Shown here: in pieces, positions 27,801 to 33,917 of the stretch
Position numbering within the stretch: the stretch's first letter is position 1
Layout: each line of letters starts with the position of its first letter
Assembly (NCBI GenBank): GCA_036267355.1
Contig: DATAWG010000058.1
Location: 1 to 64,000, forward strand
Reading direction: 5' to 3'
DNA from: Pirellulales bacterium
GTDB taxonomy: Bacteria > Planctomycetota > Planctomycetia > Pirellulales > DATAWG01
Length of the DNA: 64,000 nt
Made by a program: the position numbers and the translations under genes
The notes under the pieces: model-generated
What the model saw: the letters and a program-made list of their open reading frames with translations, nothing else
Databases searched by the model: none
What the model was told of the DNA's origin: nothing

Positions 27801-28357
27801 CGGGAGTCGGCGTCCTGCTCACGAATGTCACCGGCACTTCCGCAGGCAGCATTCTCTTCAGCGGCATGACGATCACCGAGCCGGGAACTGCTGCTCTCCA
27901 GGCCAGCGGCGGCGGCAATATCACCGCCAATAATTTGACGATCGACACCCATCTCACGAACGCCGACGGCGTCGATTTCCTCGGTACGACCGGCACCAAC
28001 AGTGTCACGAATAGTATCCACTTCCTCATCGGCGATACCGACGCCATTCTCATCGAGACTGGAGCCGCCGGCGGCACCTACAATATCAACAACAACGTAG
28101 TGAACACGACGAGCACCACCGATGGTCACGGCTTGCAGGTCGAAGACAATTTCGGAGACAATACGTTCAACGTGGGGGGCAATCAGATCAACATGGCCGC
28201 TGCGACCAGTTCGATCGGCATCGAGATATTCAACTTCGGCACGACGGATTTCCTATCGAGTTCGTCGAACAATGTACCGGTCACCGCGAATGTTCCCACG
28301 TTGTTCGGCGGCTCGTTCACCGGCTTTATCGAAGTCAACGGCACAGAGGTAAACTAG
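21884..28357 (+). CDS. Giant surface protein: signal peptide, barrel-like N-terminal domain, beta-helix passenger
   Basis: 2157 residues. A basic, hydrophobic N-terminus (LRLFLGACAGSILLSAAAPL) ends near RADSP. After a Pro/Ala-rich linker, residues about 204-435 alternate aromatic and polar residues in strand-length units: TFRVRQSI, GIWFFDGEFNLL, GLGWRWIAPELDSVLGLSFW, ISSSTGLGPAYYLNE, GVSAYVGGYFYQADRYF, NKVGIEFTWLMPNG. This suggests an outer-membrane barrel of inverse-autotransporter type. Four Cys follow at 438-448 (CKSCASECC). From about 480 the chain is a beta-helix with Asn/Thr/Gly-rich rungs (TGVNVTGNSGTLNLT, GGTISNSTGAGVSITGE), including a 234-residue unit repeated in tandem. Presumably a surface adhesin or matrix protein. 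The start has no clear ribosome site. Confidence 0.8.
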   Translation: MHEVENRILRQIGGALRLFLGACAGSILLSAAAPLRADSPVLDPIPAALTAPRTPIWVSPISPYDPAEGTAGAHAVQIGAAPSGGYVQTSAYSQANVDSSPYQSAATSASQLPVPTPAGSPAPEQVPAGGYLWGGSLASPGPADGYPSAGYTVAGSVPPDAESPPPAGNLVGALGMGNSAPVGVPPLGPLFSDRPILLMPNLPVDAIHTTFRVRQSITDEVGDDGPITSIGGFFPHTTDKGIWFFDGEFNLLEDAQNPGEQTENFGANLGLGWRWIAPELDSVLGLSFWYDLDRTRPDFVHQAAVSGEILGSVWQARINGYFPCGTNRISSSTGLGPAYYLNENIAFGQTRYDNLDMAGMDFEFGRRIPGWLGDNGVSAYVGGYFYQADRYFNTFGVATRVEALITPNITFDAKFTNDAVFRNKVGIEFTWLMPNGKCKSCASECCSEVYRLTEPVVRNTTVVYATQTLNTPQLALNPTTGTPIVVVHVNSAAPAGGNGTVQDPYNNLPSAQAGSAPNDIIFVQAGSEFSGQSITLQNNQRFLGEGIPHTVATVQEGTITLPTVSNGTVLPIIANSPGDAVTLANSNEVSGFTINNSGGEAIAGNGISGTANINNVYINGGMSGINIQNSSAAVTVTNVPINGAATGISLSNNTGSFDFVGQQTVNGSTVNGVVLSGNSSPVTFDNLQINATTGTGLAATNQTGTLTITTGSVTAADGAGVNINNSATTAAPLAVNLTSVNATGGTNGIALNNAGGTFTVNSAATTAGSGGTISNTTGAGLSITGETGTATFNYMTITNPTGDGVDVVNTTASGTVTLTNPQITLTGAQTGVNVTGNSGTLNLTSVAGTSTVTGGAVGLNVTGSSGTENVSNFTSTNAATGINLATDTGTFNGTGTTTVTGSTVNGVDLTTVSGPTSFGTLNIAATTGTGLLATNQTGTLSTSGGTITASDGTGVNINNSAITTAAPLAMTLTAVNSTSGVNGIVLNNAGGAFTVGTGTTAGSGGTISDSTGAGVSITGESGTATLNYIAITNPAGDGVDVANTTATGIVTLTSPQISLTGAQTGVNVTGNSGTLNLTTPTVAFAAPGAGVGLSVTGSSGTENVSNFTSTNAATGINLATDTGTYAGTGTTTVNGSTINGVDLTTVSGPTSFGILNIAATTGTGLLATNQTGMLSTTGGTITASDGTGVNINNSAITTAAPLAMTLTAVNSTSGANGIALNNAGGTFTVGTGTTAGSGGTISDSTGAGVSITGESGTVALNYMNVSMPTGDGVDVLTSAAGANVTLTGTAITLGGTQTGILVNTNSGTFATGGTTTVTGGGTGVHIENSTATGVANLGTLTVTNAATGVYLSGNAGAVTTTGTTTVTGSTTDGVRVDSNSGADTFANLQISNNGGIGLESSNQTGLLTITTGSITNTNGEGVNIDGPAAGVPLNVALTSVNTTGGPAGIILDNAAGTFSVTGSGSTAGSGGTIASTTGDSIRIANELGILSLSNMDVTNADGNGVSISISAAASTINLMNMDIANSGGNGINASNLSGTLNVDGTTITGGETGFNLQTSSGTANLASLTVSNAHIGMFLQTDTGTIDATGATTITGSTVYGVQLQSNSAPITFNDLEVSANSGTGLYSNDQSGLLTISTGNISTANGIGVQLDSSTTAGTPLAVTLTSVNSTNGNDGIELERAAGTFTVTGTGTTAGSGGTISNSNDDGVRINTELGTVSLNNMNIAGSNGAGVNIDVANATSNITVANSTISDSNNDGVLIQHNAGTVNVSDTTISGSSRDGIDAQTNTGTLNVTNDTITGNAEIGINATGNSGTLAVSGTTVTDGTTGLSITGATSTSTNTLANFVSNGAATGINLQSDAAAVTFTGTTAVTGSTVDGVIINSVTAPITFATLNINSTTGPAFVMENSATSLTITGGTIVAQAGDGVDISGGATLAVALDSVSSTGGTDGININGSTGAFSVAGGTISGSSGVGVLLTNVTGTSAGSILFSGMTITEPGTAALQASGGGNITANNLTIDTHLTNADGVDFLGTTGTNSVTNSIHFLIGDTDAILIETGAAGGTYNINNNVVNTTSTTDGHGLQVEDNFGDNTFNVGGNQINMAAATSSIGIEIFNFGTTDFLSSSSNNVPVTANVPTLFGGSFTGFIEVNGTEVN
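24605..26008 (+). repeat. 702-bp in-frame tandem repeat in the beta-helix coding region
   Basis: GATCTGACGACCGTTTCCGG at 24605 recurs at 25307, an offset of 702 bp (234 codons), and most of the following 350 bp are near-identical (LLATNQTG, SDGTGVNINNS, LAMTLTAVNSTSG). A weaker version precedes it from about 23900. The similarity fades after about 25660, so the end is approximate. Recombination between copies could change passenger length. Confidence 0.7.
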
Positions 28358-28557
28358 GCTGGCAAGCGGGCCGCGGTTGATTCCCAGCCGCGCTTCTGCT
28401 TTGATGAAGCGCCGGAAGCGCTCGCGCCGCAAGCGCCAGCGCGTCCCCGAAAGCCCGGGGAAGGCCCCCACCCCGCCCCCATTGCCAACCCGTCCTCCTG
28501 GCCTTCCCTGGGTCCGCCCCGCAACAAACCCTTCGCCCCGCCCCTCCGCCCCGACCC
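28358..28557. other. Intergenic C-rich leader before the amidotransferase gene
   Basis: 200 bp with no gene. The last 70 bases are almost purine-free on the plus strand (CCCCGCCCCTCCGCCCCGACCC directly before the ATG). This is another C-rich leader in place of a Shine-Dalgarno site. Confidence 0.5.
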
Positions 28558-29262
28558 ATGATCCTGCTGATCGACAACTACGATTCCTTCACCTACAACC
28601 TCGTGCAGCGGCTCGGCGAAATCGATCCGGCCCTCGATCTCGAAGTGCATCGCAACGATCAGATCACGATCGACCAGATCGAAGCCAAGAACCCGTCGCA
28701 TCTGATCATTTCGCCCGGCCCCTGCACGCCCCGCGAAGCCGGAATTTCTTGCGAAGCCGTGCGGCGATTCGCCGGCAAGCTGCCGCTCTTGGGCGTTTGC
28801 CTTGGCCATCAGGCTATCGGCGATGCCACCGGCGGACACATCGTTCGCGCCCGCCGGCTGATGCACGGAAAGGTGGATCTGATCCATCATCATGGCCGAG
28901 GGCTCTTTGTCGGGCTGCCGAATCCGTTCGAAGCGACGCGCTACCATAGCCTCGTGATCGAGCCGGGCACGCTTGCCGACGATTATGAAATCACCGCCTG
29001 GTCCGAATTGCCGGAGGGGGGCCAAGAAATCATGGCCGTCCAGCATAAGCGCTGGCCGGTGTACGGCCTGCAATTTCATCCCGAGAGTTTTCTGACCATC
29101 GTGGGCACGGACATCCTGCGCCGCTTTCTGGAAGTCAGACCCACGTCGTTTCTCGACATCTCTCCACACGCCGCAGCCGCCGCCGGCCAACACCAAGCCT
29201 CCCCGCAACACGCGCTGCACATTCAAACCCTCGACCCGTCCTTCGATCCAATCGAAGAATGA
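28558..29262 (+). CDS. Glutamine amidotransferase, anthranilate/aminodeoxychorismate synthase component II
   Basis: 234 residues. Class I glutamine amidotransferase: MILLIDNYDSFTYNLVQ at the start, SPGPCTPREAG, nucleophile Cys in LLGVCLGHQAIG, and His/Glu of the triad in GLQFHPES. It supplies ammonia to a chorismate-using partner for tryptophan or folate synthesis; many bacteria use one protein for both. No component I (trpE/pabB) is in the window, so trpG and pabA cannot be separated. The C-terminal 45 residues (Ala/Gln-rich) exceed the usual family end. It overlaps moeA by 4 nt. Confidence 0.92.
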   Translation: MILLIDNYDSFTYNLVQRLGEIDPALDLEVHRNDQITIDQIEAKNPSHLIISPGPCTPREAGISCEAVRRFAGKLPLLGVCLGHQAIGDATGGHIVRARRLMHGKVDLIHHHGRGLFVGLPNPFEATRYHSLVIEPGTLADDYEITAWSELPEGGQEIMAVQHKRWPVYGLQFHPESFLTIVGTDILRRFLEVRPTSFLDISPHAAAAAGQHQASPQHALHIQTLDPSFDPIEE

Positions 29263-30629
29263 TCCGTCGTCTTCACTCGCCCCTAGTCCCTCGCCCCGCG
29301 CCCCTATCCTTGCTCTCCGTCCTCGAAGCTCGCCGGCTCGTCTTGCAGCACAGTCGATCGATGTCGGCCGTGCGGATGCCGCCGTCCGATTGCCTCGGGC
29401 TCGTGCTTGCCGAAGAGATCACGAGCGACATCGATTCTCCTCCGTTCGACAAATCGATGGTCGACGGCTATGCCGTTCGCTCGGCCGACTTGACCGGCGG
29501 CCACGGCCAACTGGAAGTGATCGAAGAGATTATCGCCGGCGCGACGGCCCAAAAAACCGGCGAACCGGGCCAATGTTGGCGAATCATGACTGGCGCCCCG
29601 ATCCCCGCCGGCGCCGATGCCGTCGTGATGCACGAACGGACGACATTCATTGAATCGGACGTTGCATCCGGGCGGCATGCCGATGCGGGCGCCGGTTTCG
29701 GCCGATTGGGCCGCGTGCAAATCGCGGAGCACAAATTCCGCGTTGGGCAGAATATCATGCGCCGCGGCGCAGCGATGCGCCGCGGTGATGCGCTCTTGTC
29801 GCCGGGCCACACGATGCGGCCGATCGAAATCGGGCTATTGGCCGAAGTCGGGCGAACCGAAATTACTGTGATCGATCGCCCGAGCGCGGCAATCTTGTCG
29901 ACGGGCAATGAACTTGTTCCGCCCGATCGCCTGCCCGCCGCCGGGCAGATTCGAAATTCCAACGGCCCGATGCTCGCGGCCGCGATCCGCGCCGCGGGCG
30001 CGACGCCCGTCGAGTTGGGAATCAGCCGCGATGAGCCCGCCGCGTTGCGCAATGCGCTCGGCGAAGGATTGCGAAGCGACGTGTTGATTATTTCTGGCGG
30101 CGTATCGGCCGGCGCATTGGATCTCGTGCCCGGCTTGTTGCAAGAGCTCGGCGTCGTGGAAGTGTTTCACAAGATCAATCTCCGCCCCGGCAAGCCGCTC
30201 TGGTTCGGCAGCCACGCGCGCCCGACTTCGTCTGCCTCGTCACTCGGCCCTCGCCCCTCGCCCCTCGCCCCTTCTCTCGTCTTCGGCCTTCCCGGCAATC
30301 CGGTGAGCAGTCTGGTCTGCTTCGAGTTGTTCGTTCGGGCGGCGTTGGCTCAACTTGCAGGCCGAACCGTTTCCGAAGCGCTTGCGACCACTCGAGCGCG
30401 GCTGTCGACGGGGTTCGTTCAGCACGGCGATCGGCCGACGTTTCATCCCGCCGTGGTTTCATCGCAGCGCGCGGCATTGACGAGCGATCCGACGATTGTG
30501 CCGCTACGATGGTCGGGCTCGGCCGACTTGCGCGCGCTCGCGTCGGCGAATGCGCTGGCGATATTTCCGCCCGGGGATCGGGAATTCACCGCCGGCGAAG
30601 AAGTCGAAATATTGCCTCTTTTCCCGTGA
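29259..30629 (+). CDS. moeA: Molybdopterin molybdotransferase MoeA
   Basis: 456 residues; family members are about 400-410. MoeA inserts molybdate into adenylylated molybdopterin. Visible motifs are [105 protein letters not shown] and [20 protein letters not shown]-like text. The first about 18 residues (Pro/Arg-rich) come from a C-rich tract and are not conserved; a TTG near 29309 directly before the [10 protein letters not shown] homology is a possible true start. A second C-rich tract at 30239-30275 adds about 15 residues ([15 protein letters not shown]) just before GLPGNPVSS. Confidence 0.92.
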   Translation: [456 protein letters not shown]

Positions 30630-30926
30630 TTTCTCGGCATTTGTGCCGCAGGCGCGCCGAGTCCAGGGTGCCATGGCCGCCGCCCTGAGCGGGCATGTGA
30701 AGCGGCGGCGATTCGCGGCAAGAACACCGGCGGCTCGCGCCTTGCCGCTAACTTCCGCAACGGGCATCAGTGCGCGGCAAGGCGCTCGCCGCCGGTTCGT
30801 CGATGTCCGCGAGACGCTGTGCCTCAAAACAGTCAGAGCCCCGCAGGTTGCAAGCAACCCGCGGGGCTCTTTCTCGTCGTATCGTGCAGAGCGCCGCTCA
30901 AGGGAGCGGGCCGTGCGTGAAGCGTC
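30630..30926. other. Intergenic region with two hairpins
   Basis: No gene was recognised. Arms at 30727-30748 (CCGGCGGCTCGCGCCTTGCC) and 30774-30795 are imperfect inverted copies, a REP-like hairpin. A perfect terminator-type stem follows at 30835-30870. Confidence 0.6.
30835..30870. terminator. Strong bidirectional-looking terminator hairpin
   Basis: AGAGCCCCGC (30835-30844) and GCGGGGCTCT (30861-30870) pair perfectly, with an inner GGTTG/CAACC stem. The plus side continues TTCTCG. The minus side has a TTTT run a few bases after the stem. It lies between moeA (plus) and the lysine-rich mini-gene (minus) and could end both. Confidence 0.75.
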
Positions 30927-31016
30927 CTAGCGCTTGGCCTTCTTCTTGGCCGACTTCTTGGACTTCTTCTTCACGCCGACCGCCTTCTTCTTGGCGGCCT
31001 TCTTCTTCTTGGCCAC
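30927..31016 (-). CDS. 29-residue lysine-rich mini-protein
   Basis: GTG start at 31016, with GGGAGG 7 nt upstream on the minus strand, and TAG stop at 30927-30929. The product is almost only Lys and Ala (MAKKKKAAKKKAVG, then KKKSKKSAKKKAKR), 16 of 29 residues being Lys. This is the composition of histone H1-like tails and other nucleic-acid-binding peptides. It is a complete, well-formed small gene with its own ribosome site and a terminator 57 nt beyond the stop. Its role is not known; binding DNA or RNA is an inference from charge. The apparent plus-strand Phe/Leu-rich frame over it is a shadow. Confidence 0.65.
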   Translation of the reverse strand: MAKKKKAAKKKAVGVKKKSKKSAKKKAKR

Positions 31017-31344
31017 AGATCGTCCTCCCGTTTGGGGTTCCGGTGAGTTCGACGCGCTGCGTGCGATCCAACGTTGGTTCGTTTCAGCGAGTCTGCTTCA
31101 CCACAAATCAAAAAACGTTTCCATCCTTGAAGCCCTCGACAGAGCGTGCACTCATTGCCTCGCGTGTCGTCGAGCTTGCTCCACTGCGCGAGTGGAAGCT
31201 TACTTCGTGTAGTTGTACGAATTCTTGCAAATTGTGCAACACGACTTGCGCAGAAATTTTTCGAATCGCGCGCGGCGCGCCACGATTGCTTCGCGCAGCT
31301 GCGCGCTGCGCGCGATCAGCGAGCGCGCAAACGCGAGACGTTCT
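31017..31344. other. Intergenic region, partly CGCG-rich
   Basis: No gene was recognised. 31040-31240 is AT-richer and probably holds the promoter of the mini-gene (reading left). From 31255 the sequence is dense in CGCG/GCGC, with several self-complementary stretches (for example GCGCAGCTGCGCGCTGCGCGC), and continues so into the 3' end of the SGNH gene. Confidence 0.5.
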
Positions 31345-32241
31345 TCAGTAGATCGCGATCGTCGTGCCGTCGCGCATGTGCGCGCAAGGCTGCGCCGCGC
31401 GCTGCTCGATTCCGAAGAAGGCGCGCCGCGCTGGCGAGCGCGAGCGAAGATACAACCATCGCGAGAACGACCCGCGCGCAAAACTCGGCGCGCGCGGTTC
31501 TCGCGCCCAGCCCGACAACATTTCGCTCCACGCTGCCGACCAATGGCGGCGCTGAATGTGAATCGGATCGAAGCCGTACCACGCTCCGCGGGGCCGAACC
31601 GTGCGCAATCCGTGCCGTGCGGCCAGTTCCTGCAAGCCCGCGTCGAGCTGTTCCGTCCGAGAAAATGCGTCGTTTCGACTCAATCGGCAGCCGGGAAACG
31701 TGCACGAGCGCATGAGCGAATAGCGCCACTCCGAGAGCGCCATGACCGTCTCGGTCGGCGGCAGTGTCAGCACGATCGGCACAGTTCTTTCCGCACCGCT
31801 GTTTGCATTGCCGGCCACTGCATCGATCGTCGACAACCGCGCGATGCATTCGTCGATCCAACCGAGAATCGACTCGACCGAGGCGCCGTAGACGATGTCG
31901 TTGCCGATGTCGGTGATCAGGGCCGCGGTCGGCGCCCGCGGCTGCGCGGCGAGGGCGTCCCACAGTCCGCATTGCAGAATGCCCGGTAGCGTGCGTCCCA
32001 AAACGCCGCTGGTCATGCCATACGATCGGCCATGGCCGAGCGCTGCGATAATTTCCAGCGGCGCGCCCAACACGTTCGTCGCCGTCTCGACGACCGTCGA
32101 TATGCCGCGCGTCAGATTGCTTGCACCGAGCAACACGACGCGCCGCGGCGCGATCGAATTCTGCGGCGCGCCGGAGAGCGACGCGTCCGTGAATGGCGCT
32201 GATGTAAGCGGCGCCATGTTCGCATTACCATCGTCCGCCAT
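31345..32241 (-). CDS. SGNH/GDSL-type hydrolase
   Basis: 298 residues. SGNH blocks are visible: block I with the nucleophile (VVLLGASNLTRG, Ser near residue 41), block III Asn in LITDIGNDIVYG, and the late Asp-x-x-His in GFDPIHI. Family members hydrolyse esters, often on polysaccharides or lipids. There is no clear signal peptide, so it is probably cytoplasmic. The last 60 residues are Arg/Ser-rich (SRWLYLRSRSPARR) and coincide with the CGCG-rich stretch, suggesting a degenerate tail. The start overlaps the 3' end of the upstream M50 protease gene by 17 nt; Met9 (MAPL) is an alternative start. Confidence 0.75.
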   Translation of the reverse strand: MADDGNANMAPLTSAPFTDASLSGAPQNSIAPRRVVLLGASNLTRGISTVVETATNVLGAPLEIIAALGHGRSYGMTSGVLGRTLPGILQCGLWDALAAQPRAPTAALITDIGNDIVYGASVESILGWIDECIARLSTIDAVAGNANSGAERTVPIVLTLPPTETVMALSEWRYSLMRSCTFPGCRLSRNDAFSRTEQLDAGLQELAARHGLRTVRPRGAWYGFDPIHIQRRHWSAAWSEMLSGWAREPRAPSFARGSFSRWLYLRSRSPARRAFFGIEQRAAQPCAHMRDGTTIAIY

Positions 32242-32986
32242 AGCCGCCGCCTCGGCCTTGAAACGATGCCAACGTCGAATAACTATCGTATGCCAGATAG
32301 CCGAACATCAGCGCGAGCCACCAATCCTGCAATCGCACACCGGCATAAATCGCCACGGTCACGGCCACCACGACCGAAACCATCAGCGCCTTCGGCAGCG
32401 CCTGCGGCATGCGCAGCTCGCTGAGCAGCTCGTAGCAGACATGCCCGCCATCCAACGGCCAAACCGGCAATAGATTGATCAGGCCCCACCAGATGTTGAC
32501 TTCCAACAATTGGAAGATCAGCATCATCAGGTTTATGTTCGGCACCGAGCGAAAGTGCTCATAATCGAAACCGAAATTGATGCCGAGTGGTTTGCCGAAC
32601 GAAAACATCACCGGGTAGCCCATCGCTCGGGCCAGCAGTACGGTCAATGCCGCCAGCAGAAAACCCGCCGCGGGGCCGGCAAGAGAGATCGCAATCTGCT
32701 TGCGCGGATCCTGCTGCCGGGCCTGATACATGGCCAACCCGCCGAACGAGTAGAGCAGAATCGACGGCCGCCAACCGAAGCTGCGGATCATCAGCGCGTG
32801 CCCCATCTCGTGAACCAGGATCGAAACGAACACGACCACGACCCACATCAACATGAATTTGGGCTCGCCCTGCAACGGGCCGAGCAACGCCGCAAGCAGC
32901 CAGAAATATGGATGCACTCGCACCGGCACGCCAAGCAGCCGGAAGTTCAGATCGTAAGGCGTAGTGGGCCGATCGCCGAGGAACAC
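32225..32986 (-). CDS. Site-2 protease family (M50) membrane metalloprotease
   Basis: 253 residues from GTG 32986, which has GGAG about 8 nt upstream. The frame extends to an ATG at 33043, but those residues come from the dispersed repeat at 33030-33123. Zinc motif HEMGH at residues 59-63 inside a hydrophobic helix (WVVVVFVSILVHEMGHAL). The second metal ligand is in NLLPVWPLDGGH. Hydrophobic segments include AISLAGPAAGFLLAALTVLL and VSVVVAVTVAIYAGV. S2P proteases cut transmembrane substrates, commonly anti-sigma factors. No substrate is adjacent. The Gly-rich end (GRGGGYGGRW) is unusual. Confidence 0.9.
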   Translation of the reverse strand: MFLGDRPTTPYDLNFRLLGVPVRVHPYFWLLAALLGPLQGEPKFMLMWVVVVFVSILVHEMGHALMIRSFGWRPSILLYSFGGLAMYQARQQDPRKQIAISLAGPAAGFLLAALTVLLARAMGYPVMFSFGKPLGINFGFDYEHFRSVPNINLMMLIFQLLEVNIWWGLINLLPVWPLDGGHVCYELLSELRMPQALPKALMVSVVVAVTVAIYAGVRLQDWWLALMFGYLAYDSYSTLASFQGRGGGYGGRW

Positions 32987-33029
32987 GCTGCTTCTCCGCG
33001 CGAGGAAGGAACAACACCAAAGACATTTT

Positions 33030-33123
33030 ACCACGGAGGACACGGATCACACGGATGGAGAAGGCAAACGCGGAGCGCGAATGTCTGCTCCATCTTATCC
33101 GTGCAATCCGTGTCATCCGTGGT
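33030..33123. repeat. CCACGGAT-type dispersed inverted repeat
   Basis: Arms 33030-33060 (ACCACGGAGGACACGGATCA...) and 33088-33123 (...GTGCAATCCGTGTCATCC) are imperfect inverted copies around a roughly 27-nt loop. A half copy (CCACGGATCACACGGAT) lies at 57497-57513. The element sits between the cyclophilin stop and the protease start. Confidence 0.8.
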
Positions 33124-33160
33124 TTCGAATCATGGGAATAGTGCCAGCGGGGCTCGCTCG

Positions 33161-33697
33161 CTACTTCGCCGATTCCACGACTTCGGCGGTGTTGATCGTC
33201 ACCGGTTTTTTCGGGCGGTCGTTGGCGTCGATCGGCGTATTGCCAATCGCTTTGACGACGTCGAGGCTGGCGGCGTCGGCGGTGCGGCCGAATGCAGTGT
33301 ATTGGTTGTCCAAGTGCGGCACGCGCTCCAAGCAGATGAAGAATTGCGAGCCGGCCGAATCCGGATCGCTCGTGCGGGCCATCGACACCACGCCCGGCTC
33401 GTGCTTGGTGGCATTGAATTCGGCACGGATGTTGTAGCCCGGGCCGCCGGACCCCGTCCCTTCCGGGCAACCCCCTTGGATCATGAAACCCTTGATGACG
33501 CGGTGGAAGCCGAGGCCGTTATAAAAGCCGATCTTCGCCAGCGCGAGCATGTTGGAGCAATGCCCGGGCGCGACATCGGGGAGCATGTCGAGTGTGATTT
33601 TGCCGAGCGTCGTGTCGAGCACGATCTGATATTTCTTTTTCTTGAAATCGAGCGTTTTTTGAGCGGCGTCGACTTCAGCCTTGCGTGATTTGGCCAT
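33161..33697 (-). CDS. Cyclophilin-type peptidyl-prolyl isomerase
   Basis: 178 residues from ATG 33697; the ATG at 33706 sits only 2 nt from the AGGAA site, so the inner one is preferred. Cyclophilin hallmarks are GKITLDMLPDVAPGHCSNML, YNGLGFHRVIKGFMIQGGCP (catalytic FHR and QGG), and GSQFFICLERVPHLDNQYTA. It catalyses proline cis/trans isomerisation. There is no signal peptide, so it is cytoplasmic. It is one of two cyclophilin domains in the window; the other is in the secreted giant at 8.4-12.4 kb. Confidence 0.93.
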   Translation of the reverse strand: MAKSRKAEVDAAQKTLDFKKKKYQIVLDTTLGKITLDMLPDVAPGHCSNMLALAKIGFYNGLGFHRVIKGFMIQGGCPEGTGSGGPGYNIRAEFNATKHEPGVVSMARTSDPDSAGSQFFICLERVPHLDNQYTAFGRTADAASLDVVKAIGNTPIDANDRPKKPVTINTAEVVESAK

Positions 33698-33754
33698 GAG
33701 AGACATTTCCTGGGATCGAGAGCGTGCGAAATTGACGAGGCTGAATGAAGCGTA

Positions 33755-33872
33755 GCAGAGGAGAGGGGCGAGGGGCTAGGGGCGAGGGAAGCAGCGTGCC
33801 CACCGGTTTCCCGGCTTGCAGCCCGCTTGCGGTTTCGCGCGTTGCACCAGACGCGCGAAACCGCCAGCGAAC
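33755..33872. repeat. G-rich tract plus GCGCGAAACC palindrome before the cyclophilin gene
   Basis: 33755-33789 is G-rich (GGCGAGGGGCTAGGGGCGAG), that is C-rich on the coding strand of the gene at 33697. 33821-33842 (CCCGCTTGCGGTTTCGCGCG) and 33851-33872 (ACGCGCGAAACCGCCAGCGA) are inverted arms. The same two-part arrangement precedes three other genes. Confidence 0.75.
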
Positions 33873-33917
33873 TGCCGACTCCAACGTGCGTTCATCTCCG
33901 TCCCCTAGCCCCTCACC

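Noticed and set aside
23900-27900. CRISPR-like repetition
   Set aside because: Repeats are in frame, variable and much longer than CRISPR units; they code for beta-helix rungs.
26459-28129. 556-residue minus-strand frame
   Set aside because: Antisense of the Asn/Thr/Gly-rich beta-helix repeats; composition explains the long open frame.
31213-31989. 258-residue plus-strand Arg-rich frame
   Set aside because: Shadow of the SGNH hydrolase gene in CGCG-rich DNA; no motif on the plus strand.
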